A stretch of 25,365 nt of DNA from Purshia tridentata (lineage: Eukaryota > Streptophyta > Magnoliopsida > Rosales > Rosaceae). Shown piece after piece: positions 1 through 8,248 of this stretch. The DNA lies in the NCBI GenBank assembly GCA_003254885.1, contig QANT01002965.1, positions 1-25,365 of the forward strand. The letters are read 5' to 3'. The position numbers and the translations under genes were made by a program. Under the pieces are notes generated by a model. The model worked only from the letters and a program-made list of their open reading frames with translations. It did not search any database and was not told the DNA's origin. Every line of letters starts with the position of its first letter. The first letter of the stretch is position 1.

Positions 1-420
1 CTATTAACTTTAACTATTATGGTAGACCTCACAAATTTTGCACACAGACAAGCAGAAGCTACCCCATTATTCTGATCCTAATTAATGAGATCAAATCTAG
101 ATTGCAATTTGCAAGTTATTAGAAATTCCTGGCATTCCTTTTTATATATTTATATATATACCGACATCTCACCAATTGTCCTGTTTTTTTTTCGTGAGTG
201 TGCTGAAACTGAAAAGTGACCTCTGATCTTTTTATTTGGTAGACCTTCCACGCAACACAACTCTACTTTCCCAACGACAATACCACATCATACGATGTAT
301 TGGAAAGTCTCCAAGAAACTAATAATCAAATGCTGTGAGACTAGACTGTCACTTTGCATATATTAAACAAGAGGCTAAGTTAGTAAGTTAGCATTGAATA
401 AGAAATAAGTAGTTAGGACT
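1..420. other. Left-edge sequence without a recognised gene
   Basis: No frame here gives a convincing coding stretch. The DNA is AT-rich, with a TATATATA-like run near 145-160. If a minus-strand gene starts near 750, this stretch would be its first intron or a later untranslated exon. That is inference from the splice-donor-like words at 434-460. Confidence 0.3.
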
Positions 421-780
421 TCGAGCTCTGCGACTGCCTTACCTGCCTTACCTGCCTTAGCGTGTGCCGGTGGATGGCTTGAAGGTTCAGATTCCTAAAA
501 AATACGAGAAGAAGAAGCGCCTAGTACCGACAATACATCTACTACAGTTCTTGTTGCTTTCGATCCCGATTTAGCAAACCAAAGGGCACACAGCACGCAC
601 AGGGAAAGCTTTGGAGGCGGGGCGGCAAAACGAGGGCTTTGGGGGAGGGAGCGAGGCTTGTTGCCGGGGAGCAGGAATGTGGCCGGAGATGGGAGGAGGA
701 GCAGAGTAGATCTGATCTGATCAGATCAGCAAGTGAAGGCTGAGCGTGCGTGAGAGGGAGAGAGAGAGAGAAGTTGAAAA
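420..780 (-). promoter_or_regulatory. Putative leader / first exon of a minus-strand gene leaving the left edge
   Basis: This short stretch is markedly GC-rich (about 590-720) inside AT-rich DNA. On the minus strand it begins with a CT-rich run (complement of the GA run at 755-772), which is typical of plant 5' leaders. A minus-strand frame stays open from 725 to 495, about 76 codons. It is rich in Leu, Pro, Ser and Ala (for example LLLLPSPATFLLPGNKP), which resembles the start of a plastid transit peptide, but the frame has no ATG. It is followed by tandem CAG|GTAAGG splice-donor-like words at 434-460. The gene could be a non-coding leader exon, or a decayed first exon that lost its start codon. 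No TATA box is evident upstream. The product is not recognised. Confidence 0.35.
434..460. repeat. Three 9-bp tandem units (CTGCCTTAC)
   Basis: Units lie at 434-442, 443-451 and 452-460; only the last base of the third differs. Read on the minus strand they give GCAGGTAAGG twice, nine bases apart. Each is a near-perfect plant 5' splice-site context. Confidence 0.85.
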
Positions 781-900
781 TTGAAATTTGTTTTGAAATG
801 TTTGAAATCCGATCGGGAGAGGGGTTTGGTATTGAGAAATGATAAAGTTGAGCACTAACTGGTCAAAAAGGCAGACAGGAACAGCAGGGAATCCAAACTG

Positions 901-1262
901 TAGCGTCTGTGAGTTTTTTGAAATATTGAAACGCATCTGCAAAATTTCCTTGGAATATCGCGAAATTTCGACCAAAATATCGCGAAATTTACCCAAAAAA
1001 AGCCTGTGATGTCTTCGAAAATTTCGACGAAATTTCGACGAAATTTCCGATATTTTCCCGATAAATGCTTGGTAAACTGTAGCGTCTGTGAGTTTTTTGA
1101 AATATTGAACGCATCTGCAAAATTTCCTTGGAATATCGCGAAATTTCGACCGAAATATCGCGATATTTCGACCAAAATATCGCGAAATTTACCCAAAAAA
1201 GCCTGTGATGTCTTCGAAAATTTCGGCGAAATTTCCGATATTTTCCCGATAAATGCTTGGTA
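901..1262. repeat. Two-copy tandem repeat of about 180 bp rich in CGAAATTTCG palindromes
   Basis: Both copies begin with TAGCGTCTGTGAG, at 901 and at 1080, and both end with GATAAATGCTTGGTA, near 1074 and 1262. The second copy carries an extra ATATCGCG/TTTCGAC segment. The sequence is dominated by short self-complementary words such as CGAAATTTCG and ATATCGCGATAT, which continue to about 1335. Open frames on both strands across this block repeat the same residues (NFAIF, KFRDI, ISRYF) and are artefacts of the repeat, not genes. Confidence 0.85.
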
Positions 1263-1339
1263 TGGTGTTTCGATTTCGCCCCCCCAAAAAAACGAAATTA
1301 TCGCCGAAATTTCGCCGATAATTTCGATATTACACTCAC

Positions 1340-1599
1340 TGGGTCCACCTTATTTATTGGACTACTTAATAGGTCTATGTTATTTTCTTCTGGCCCAACT
1401 TTTTTTTCCCCGATCCACTTCTTATTTAGATCAACTTAATTATTTTGTTAAATACCATTTTACACTTAGCTTCATTTTATCTTGCTCTCTCTCTGTCCCC
1501 TCCCCCACCGATCTTTCTCTTTCTCCCAACGATCTATCTATTTATTTAGTTACTATGTAATATTTTATAGATGTATTTGGAGATTGCACATAGTAATGG
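1340..1599. other. AT-rich and pyrimidine-rich spacer
   Basis: This contains a TC-rich stretch (1480-1520). No gene or element end could be recognised. Confidence 0.5.
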
Positions 1600-1923
1600 T
1601 GGTGTTTGATGCATTTTTTTCCTAATTAACTAACACATGGTGGTGGCCAAAAAAAAAACTAACAAATGGTGGTGTCCAAAGTACAACACATGGAAAGCTT
1701 AGAGGCAAAAAAAAAGAAAACAAGACATGGCAAGCTTTAACAAAATAGAAAAAAAACTAGTGGTGTTTGATGCATTTTTTTCCTAATTAACTAACACATG
1801 GTGGTGGCCAAAAAAAAAAAAAACAAATGGTGGTGTCCAAAGTACAACACATGGAAAGCTTAGAGGCAAAAAAAAAGAAAACAAGACATGGCAAGCTTTA
1901 ACAAAATAGAAAAAAAACTAGTG
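1600..1923. repeat. Recent 161-bp tandem duplication
   Basis: The two units at 1600-1760 and 1761-1923 both begin TGGTGTTTGATGCATTT and both end in a poly-A tract followed by CTAGTG. They differ almost only in the length of A runs and around one CT, so the duplication looks young. Each unit holds a shorter internal echo (ACATGGTGGTGGCC and AAATGGTGGTGTCC). No coding potential is seen. Confidence 0.9.
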
Positions 1924-2228
1924 GCAGTCTTGCAGTGGTAGTTACATGTATAGTGAATAGCGTATAAAAAACAAAACCAAAACTAGCGGCAGTTTTGTAA
2001 ATAGGTGCTTTTTAATATATATAATTGTCATTTTAAACTTGCTATTTTAGAAGTGGGCGGATGGGTACTTGCTTTTCCGTATTACGTTTTTGTGTCTTTA
2101 GATGATCTTTTTTGGATTTTAAAGAAAACAACCCAACATTTAATTAAGTAATAAAAAATGACCCGGCCTCAAATTAGGTTGGAATAACTTCTTTCATTTT
2201 TCTTGTACAATAATAACTATAATTAATT
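1924..2228. other. AT-rich spacer
   Basis: No gene is recognised. The GACCCGGCCTCAA word near 2160 resembles ACCCGGCATCAA near 2950 on the other side of the foldback element. Confidence 0.4.
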
Positions 2229-2888
2229 AAAAGTTTTTTATCACAAATAGTCCCTTAACTTTCACCAAAACAACAATTTGGTCCCTAAAGTAAATTTTCA
2301 CTCAATATCATCTCTCATCTTTGCTACTGAACATCAATTTGGTCCATAGACACACCTTAGATGCACTTTAAAAATTCACCAAAAATAGCTCGGGACACGA
2401 AAATTTTTTCTGAAAACTCCGACGTACTTTTCTTAACTATGAATATTTTTATATGGGGTCAAATTATCAAATTAACCATTATTATTTTCCAAAATATTCG
2501 AAATTCCCAAATTAAATCCCTCGAATTTTTGGACGAGTTCATAGGAATTTTTTGGGAATTTTTTGGTATCCTGAGGTGTTTTTGACAAATTTTCAAAGCG
2601 TATCGGGACCAAATTTATGTTAGGTGGCAAAAATGAGGGATGGCATTGAGTGGAACGTTAATTGATAATTTGACGCAAAATAAAATATTAGTAGTCAAGA
2701 TGAGTCCGTAGGAATTTTTTGAGAATTTTTTCATATTTCGAGCTATTTTTGACAAATTTTCAAAGTATGTCTGGACCAAATTTATGTTCGGTGGCAAAAA
2801 TGAGGGATGGCATTGGGTGGAAATACACTTTAGGGACCAAATTGATGTTTTGGTGAAATTGAGGGACTGCTTGTGAAAAAAAGCTTTA
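2229..2888. mobile_element. Foldback-type MITE with ~250-bp inverted arms
   Basis: The left arm (about 2229-2482) and the complement of the right arm (about 2655-2888) align along most of their length. Shared words include TTTCACCAAAACA, CAATTTGGTCCCTAAAGT, CAAAAATAGCTCG and GTCAAATTATCAA. The middle carries a further partial copy of the right arm: GGCAAAAATGAGGGATGGC occurs near 2624 and again near 2793, about 168 bp apart. Flanking AATTAATT at 2221-2228 and 2889-2896 may be the target duplication, but it is palindromic and AT-rich, so the exact ends are uncertain. There is no transposase, so the element is non-autonomous. The superfamily (Mutator-like or hAT-like) cannot be settled from an 8-9-bp duplication. 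Confidence 0.8.
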
Positions 2889-2896
2889 AATTAATT

Positions 2897-3300
2897 AGTC
2901 GGGTCACTTGTATCCTTCATCGGTCTTATTTCATGATCTAAAGATATAACCCGGCATCAAGTCACATCACACTTTTTTCCCTCAATGATAATTAATAACG
3001 TGGCCTCAAGGATTAATGTTAAATTGCGCCAATTCATTATGCTCTGATAACTATTCTAATTGAAAAGTCCATCGAAATTTATTCAAGTAAAGTTGATCGG
3101 GAGGAGTTTAAACCAATCCATAAAAATCATAAAAATCAATCAGAATTATCTCAACGAGGTCGGCCGATATTCTAAAAATTGATCAGACTAAGACAAAGTA
3201 GATCGACTCTATTAGTCCATTTTAAGCAAACTTGATCGGAAATTAACTTTATCGGGCCGCTTGTCTCTTTTAATTCTTAATAGGAATTTTTTTTGATACC
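2897..3300. other. AT-rich spacer without recognised gene
   Basis: Nothing coding is seen. It contains several GATCGG/GGTCGG words near 3090-3240 of unknown meaning. Confidence 0.4.
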
Positions 3301-3515
3301 CAAGAGATAAACTTGATTAGGAGTCGGCAATGGATCAAGTTGGGCTTGGGCTTAAATACACAAGTCCGAGGCCTGTTCGTTTGGCTCAAGGCTTGCTGGG
3401 CCGGGCTAGGCCCAAACGGGCCTTTGGGACTTTTTGGCTTCTTTTTGTTTTTTATTTGAACACCAAACACAATTTAAGAAAAAAGACAAGCCCATTTGGA
3501 CATAGAGTTGAGCCT
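3300..3515. mobile_element. hAT-like (Ac-type) terminal debris
   Basis: The stretch holds GGGCTTGGGCTT, GGGCCGGGCTAGGCCC and AAACGGGCC. Such GGCCC/GGGCC-rich words are typical of the subterminal regions of plant Ac-like hAT elements. No terminal inverted repeat or target duplication is visible, so this is a fragment assigned on composition alone. Small open frames on both strands here are by-products of the GGCCC-rich sequence. Confidence 0.35.
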
Positions 3516-3579
3516 TAAAACATAAAACTAATAACAATTTTAGATTTCAATGATCAATCCTATACAAAATTACAACATA

Positions 3580-3668
3580 TGCCTAATTGGAGTTTTAATT
3601 GGATAATTGGGTAATTTAAGAGTATTAGAGGTTTAAACTTGCAATTGGGTAATTGAGTGATTAATTAG
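3580..3668. repeat. Degenerate AATTGGGTAATT repeat, left part
   Basis: The sequence is made of variants of TAATTGGATAATTGGGTAATT. The same motif family resumes at 4382 beyond the MITE, so the MITE is inserted inside this simple repeat. Confidence 0.6.
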
Positions 3669-4376
3669 GGCCAGTTTGGGATTGAGGTGCCTTAAAAATA
3701 AGTTGCTTATTTCTACCTCAAAGCAATTTTTGGTGTTTGGTTAATTAAGTAAAATCTGCTTATTTTGAAAACAGAGGTGGGAAAAAGCAGATTTTGGGGG
3801 TTGGGGTAAAGCAGATAAAGAGATGTTTTCAAAATCTGCTGTGGGAGAAAACAGCAATAACTTACAAAATTGCCCTCACCCAATTTAAAAAATGACAATC
3901 TTTATCCCTCTCATTAAAAAATTATAGTAATATTTTTAAATTTTAATAGCATAATTACCTTTTAATTAACAAAATACAATGACAAAAAATATTAATATAA
4001 ATTGAGTTTTATATATGTAAGTCATGAGAATAATTTTTACTAAAAAATCATAACTAAAAGTTAGAAAAAAAAACCATAGATAAAAGTAAAAAAAATCATA
4101 ATTGAAAGTGAAAAAAGCAAGTGAAAGCATTCTTGTTTTACCAAACAAAAAAATTAAAATGCACTTTCAATACTATGTCTATTTTGGTCATTATACATAG
4201 TCGCAACACTTTTATATCAAAATTTAGCAAATATTATACTGCTGATTTTAAGATTCACAGTACTTTTAAAAACACAGTTTACCAAACATTTAAGTGTTTT
4301 TATCTCACAACATCTTTTTCTCACCACATAGCTACAACAACTTTTTCTCACCACACAGCAATTCTAAACTGGAGTC
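3669..4376. mobile_element. 708-bp non-autonomous DNA element (MITE-like)
   Basis: The left end reads GGCCAGTTTGGGATTG. The complement of the right end reads GACTCCAGTTTAGAATTG, an imperfect terminal inverted repeat. The word ATTAG flanks both ends (3664-3668 and 4377-4381) and may be part of the target duplication. Inner words such as AAGTAAAATCTGCTTATTTTG and a CTTTTTCTCACCACA pair near the right end (4314 and 4341) fit a hAT- or Harbinger-type MITE. No transposase frame is present. The exact superfamily is unsure because the target duplication is not clean. Confidence 0.6.
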
Positions 4377-4381
4377 ATTAG

Positions 4382-4640
4382 TATTTAATCTAATTTGGAT
4401 TTTAACTTTCAATTTGGGTTTCAATTGACTACGGTTGGAGTAATCCTTTAATTGGGATTTCAATTGAGTAATTGGATAATTTAGGAGTACTAAGGATTTC
4501 AATTTTCAATTAAGTAATTGTCTAATTAAATCATTAGTATTTACTCTAATTAGGGTTTTAATTGAATAATTAATTAATATAAAAATAATTGTCTAATTAA
4601 AATTTCAAATGAGTAATTAATTAACGTAGGAATAAATAAA
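4382..4640. repeat. Degenerate AATTGGGTAATT repeat, right part
   Basis: Continuation of the AT-rich repeat at 3580-3668, with GAGTAATTGGATAATTTAG and TAATTGTCTAATTAAA variants. Confidence 0.6.
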
Positions 4641-5435
4641 TAAAAAGATTTCTATCTTATTAAATTAATATGTGTTGGATACTTTAATAAAATTTCTATC
4701 TTATATTAAATAATTCAAAGGGGTAGAGCATGCAATATTGCAATCCACGGAGCATGCCACACGATCACACCCTACTCTAACGTCACTTAAATGACAATAG
4801 TAGTCATATTCATGTCAGAGACCACCCGACAGTTGACTTGAACCTGAAAAAAGCCAAGAAGCGGTGCAACACCCAAGTGCAGTTCCCGAGCTTCAGAATA
4901 GATTCCAATTTTCACAATTAACCACAATTAAGTGGCGCCTGAGGTCCGAAACTTCATCTGTGGACGCCAATGCCTCCTTCCATTCCACTTTAATTCACAC
5001 TGCTTTTTATTTCCTTATTCTCCTCTCTGTTCAGAAACCAAGCAAGAACCTCAAGCTTTAATAGTGCCTCATTAATGGTGCTGCTCTCAGTTTTTTTTAG
5101 CCGGTAGCTTTGGTAAGCCGAAATTCATTCTATACACTTTGCATTATTCACAAGTCACATATAAATACATATATAGACTGCCTTAAGATTTGGCTTACTC
5201 TGATTCTGTACTCTCTTTGATCAAAATTATTACTTTCTATTTCCCTGGAAATTGTGATTGTATATTTTTAATGCTTGACTGATTAGTTTTTAAATGGTGT
5301 TGCTTTGGTTCTTAGGGTCTTTTGTTTTGATTTATTTCAATTCTTTGTTTTCATTTGAGAATGATATGTAGTCTTTTTGCTTTTTGAGTTTTGACTTTGG
5401 TCTTTCTGCTCACAGATCAATATAAGAAGATCTAA
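4641..5435. other. Possible plant 5' leader/intron-like DNA before the NB-ARC relic
   Basis: No credible coding frame is seen. T-rich, intron-like DNA with TATA-like words (5160-5180) leads up to the P-loop fragment, which suggests old gene-leader DNA. This is inference only. Confidence 0.25.
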
Positions 5436-5615
5436 GGGAGACTTAAGAAGATAGTTTATAGGAGAAAATATAAGAAATGGATTTTCCCAATGATGAGATG
5501 GGATATTTCGGGTACTTCGTTCAATCAGAAGCACCTTTTGCTCATTTTTATTGTCGGAATGGGTGGTATAGGAAAGACAAAATTTTCAGGTAAATTAAAA
5601 TTTTATGACTTTTAA
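5436..5615 (+). pseudogene. NB-ARC (plant NLR) P-loop fragment
   Basis: The frame from 5436 to the stop at 5613 encodes LLLIFIVGMGGIGKTK. That is the hydrophobic strand plus P-loop (Walker A) that opens the NB-ARC ATPase domain of plant disease-resistance proteins. In that family the domain binds ADP/ATP and switches the receptor. The match is short but exact over eight residues (GMGGIGKT at 5556-5579). Only about 60 codons are open. No TIR or coiled-coil domain precedes it, and no RNBS, GLPL, MHD or LRR follows in the next kilobase. A CAG|GTAAAT donor-like site lies at 5589/5590. An overlapping ATG frame (5477) reads a different, unrelated short peptide. I call this a broken relic, not a working gene. 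Confidence 0.55.
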
Positions 5616-6073
5616 ATTTTATTTGTAATTTGCAATTCTCTTAATTTTATAAAGAATTGCAAATTCATTCCCTTTTATAAATATATACATGCATATATAA
5701 ATATAAGGGAAATTGTCTGAAATAAACCAAAATAGTGTCAAAAATATTTTTTTAGACCCTACAAAAATATGAAGATTTTTTTAGCTTTTTAGGTCAAATT
5801 TGGACAAATATGCCCTTACCATTCCGTAACTAACCCACGCAACCCCGTTATCTTCTTTTAACCTTCAGTAACCTCTCATTCTAATTAATTTCCAAAAGCA
5901 TAACTTTCATTGTTTGACCTTGCCAACATCCTGTACGAACTAGAGGCGAGACAGAGTGAGATAGTGACAAGGAAGAGCGACATGGACAACAAAACTGAGG
6001 ATCCTCGACGTTTGATGTATTTTGTGCGCCAAAGCTCTATCACCAGCTGAAGGCTGACATACTCATAAGTGGG
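5616..6073. other. Spacer with AT-rich transposon-like DNA
   Basis: The sequence from about 5700 (GGGAAATTGTCTGAAATAAACC) has the look of a MITE end, but I could not find a matching partner end. No gene is supported. Confidence 0.3.
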
Positions 6074-6301
6074 TCATTGCTGATTTTTGGCGAGAAGGTC
6101 AGATTTTTGAACTTTGTTGTTGTTGCATTTGAGTTCGGGTATTGGATGGAGAGAGTGGTTGTTTTGTGGAGAGCTCACTAGGACTCTCATGGCTTGCTTG
6201 GAACGAATATGGATGGGGTGAGCTGAGAGCACCAAAAGCAAGAAAGAAACAGAGATTAATGAAATATGAAGAAGCGTAAAAGGTCTTTTGGTGGTGATCA
6301 T
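6074..6301 (-). CDS. Hypothetical small secreted protein, 75 aa
   Basis: The frame starts at ATG (6299-6301) and encodes 75 residues. The N-terminus has the plan of a signal peptide: a short basic segment (MITTKRP), then a hydrophobic core of about 20 residues (FTLLHISLISVSFLLLVLSA), and a likely cleavage near residues 26-28. The mature part is polar, Asn- and Lys-rich, with a single Cys. I do not recognise it. It lacks a clear CLE, CEP, PSY or RALF motif. Nearby DNA holds no other gene on this strand, and no clear promoter is visible. It could equally be a chance frame in intergenic DNA, and transcript evidence would decide. Confidence 0.3.
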   Translation of the reverse strand: MITTKRPFTLLHISLISVSFLLLVLSAHPIHIRSKQAMRVLVSSPQNNHSLHPIPELKCNNNKVQKSDLLAKNQQ

Positions 6302-6888
6302 TGTTGGGTTTTCATCTTTGGGAATGATTTGAAGATAGCTTCGACCTAGATCAAAATAGCATATGCAACACTGCTATTACCTTTAAATGCTGTGTTTGTA
6401 TGAAAATTTAAGAATGAAGGTTATTATTAAAAAGCTCCTACTTTACCAGAAGAAGTGTTTAGGCCTAAATATAACTCCCAAGATTTGAGTATTCATATAA
6501 CCCCCCTCTGTGCTCTCTATTGCATTTGGGGGTTTTCTGTTTCGTTTGAGAAGTTGGTGTTTAACTTACAGAAGCTGAAAAAAACAGTCAATGAGTATGA
6601 GAATTGTACAAATGTACAATTACGGTTAATGGAGAATCCGGTTTATCTTTTAGGATATAGTACAGGATTTGAAAGATGAATAAAGCCAAAACAATTGAGT
6701 TGTAAAGAAATTTCTGAATAATCCAATGTTGTCATCTCTCTTGAAGCTGTAGTTTATATAGTTCTGTTGTTGGCTTTCCGGACTGTCTTAGTTGTCTCAC
6801 AATCATTGACATGATCACATTTGAGGGCATGAGTTGCACTTATGCTCTTGACTATTAATATGTTAGCAAGCTATGGAATTCTGTGTCC
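6302..6888. other. Spacer with no supported gene
   Basis: A 74-residue open frame on the plus strand (6455-6679) has no recognisable motif, signal or composition bias. I treat it as chance. Confidence 0.35.
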
Positions 6889-6976
6889 ACACATTGTCTA
6901 CTATTTATGTACACATTGTCCACTCTCTGTCAACACATTGTCTACCTATTGTCCACGTATTGTCTGGAAATAATGA
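6889..6976. repeat. 22-bp minisatellite, four units
   Basis: ACACATTGTCTAC-like words start at 6889, 6911, 6933 and 6955, exactly 22 bp apart. A further ACACATTGTCTAC lies near 6995. The array ends about 80 bp before the ATG of the DUF1985-Ulp1 gene. Related TGTCCACA words recur in that gene's third intron. Confidence 0.8.
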
Positions 6977-7052
6977 ACGTTTGGGAATTTTGTGTCTACA
7001 CATTGTCTACATCATGTCTGTAAATTAATGTTTGTCCACACCTTTTCAAGAA

Positions 7053-8041
7053 ATGTCGAGTGGGTTGAAATACGAGCTCAAATGCAAGTGCCTTCCACAC
7101 TCGGCCCGGATTAATTGCCAGTCTTCTGCTCACTGAGAGCTTGAGAACCTTAAGGGCCAGGTTCACAGATGACGAAATGGCCAGATTCCGGGGCAGCCCT
7201 TTTGGGCACTTCCTTGATGCTGAGGACCGGCTAAGATTCAGTGCACCACTTGTGCACCGACTGCTGCTTCGGTGGGCACACTATGAAGATCACATGAGTG
7301 GCGGCATGGTGTTTATGCTGTCGAAGCAGCTACTTCTGAAATTCGGGAAGAGGGAGTTTGCCCTTATAACCGGGTTGCATTTTGGTGGGAAACCAGAAAT
7401 ATAGTTCAACGAGTACGATAGAGTTAAAGTGATAGACAACTCTTCCCGGCTCAAGTGGAGGTATTTCCCCCCAAAAAAGAGCGTCACCCGTAATAAATTG
7501 GAGCTGAAGTTTAATACTTGTGAGGACAGCGAGGACAGATTTCGGTTGGGCCTTCGATATTTTTTATATTTTATCCTCTTAGAAAGACAAAAGAGCAACA
7601 AGATTGAGCTCCAATTCCTAAAGGTCGCAGAGAACCAAGAGAAGTTTTATAATTTTTCTTGGGGCACCGTGTCATACGCTGAGATGATGGACTCATTTCG
7701 TGATCTCAATCTCCAAACGCGGTTTAAGAAGGCTGTGAAGGAAGGGAAATCATCATCAGAGTATGAACTCACGGGCTTCCCATTTGGCCTCCAGATAGCA
7801 GTTTTTTAATGTTTTTTTTGCTCGTTGTGTGACCATGTCGGATTGTAACAATTCTGAAAATGTTATCATCCATTGTTGTTTTAACTCCTAGGTTTGGGCG
7901 TATGAAAGTTTTCCCAGCTTCTCGTCCGCGGCTGCTGTGATAAGGGCTGAATCGGATGCAGTCCCCTGCATATTGTGGTGGCGGAACACTGAAGGCTTGA
8001 CTATGAAGGACTTGACGAAGAGGTTGTTGGTATTTGATGAG
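7053..8041 (+). pseudogene. DUF1985 domain part of the transposon gene
   Basis: After a frameshift near 7120 the reading frame gives RARFTDDEMARFRGSPFGHF, then LVHRLLLRW and KFGKREFALITGLHFGG. These are hallmark blocks of DUF1985, whose molecular role is not established. A stop at 7402 (TAG after KPEI) interrupts the frame, which then continues with RFRLGLRYFLYFILLE and NFSWGTVSYAEM. The exon should end after CAG at 7794, but the next bases are ATAGCA, so the expected GT donor reads AT. The following exon (7892-8041) opens with VWAYESFPSF, the usual continuation, after a TCCTAG acceptor, and ends at a clean GAG|GTGAGC donor. Confidence 0.82.
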
Positions 8042-8248
8042 GTGAGCTATGACACACTTCTCTTATTGATTCAATATTGGAATTAAAATTAAGGTTTATG
8101 GTCATATGGTTAATGAACCGTTGAAAAACTTATTCAAATTAATTCATTTAGTTTATTGAATTAATGCAGACAAAGCAATCAATTTCAAAGTTTAGAATTT
8201 CTAGACTAGGTATAGCTTTTATTTAAATTAGTATCTTTAAATATGTAG

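Noticed and set aside
855..1560. Long open frames on both strands (113 and 184 codons)
   Set aside because: They consist of the repeated CGAAATTTCG-type words read in frame. Both strands give similar low-complexity peptides and no domain.
6074..6301. CLE-type peptide hormone
   Set aside because: The frame has a signal-peptide-like start, but the C-terminal RxVPxGPxPxH motif of CLE peptides is not present in this frame.
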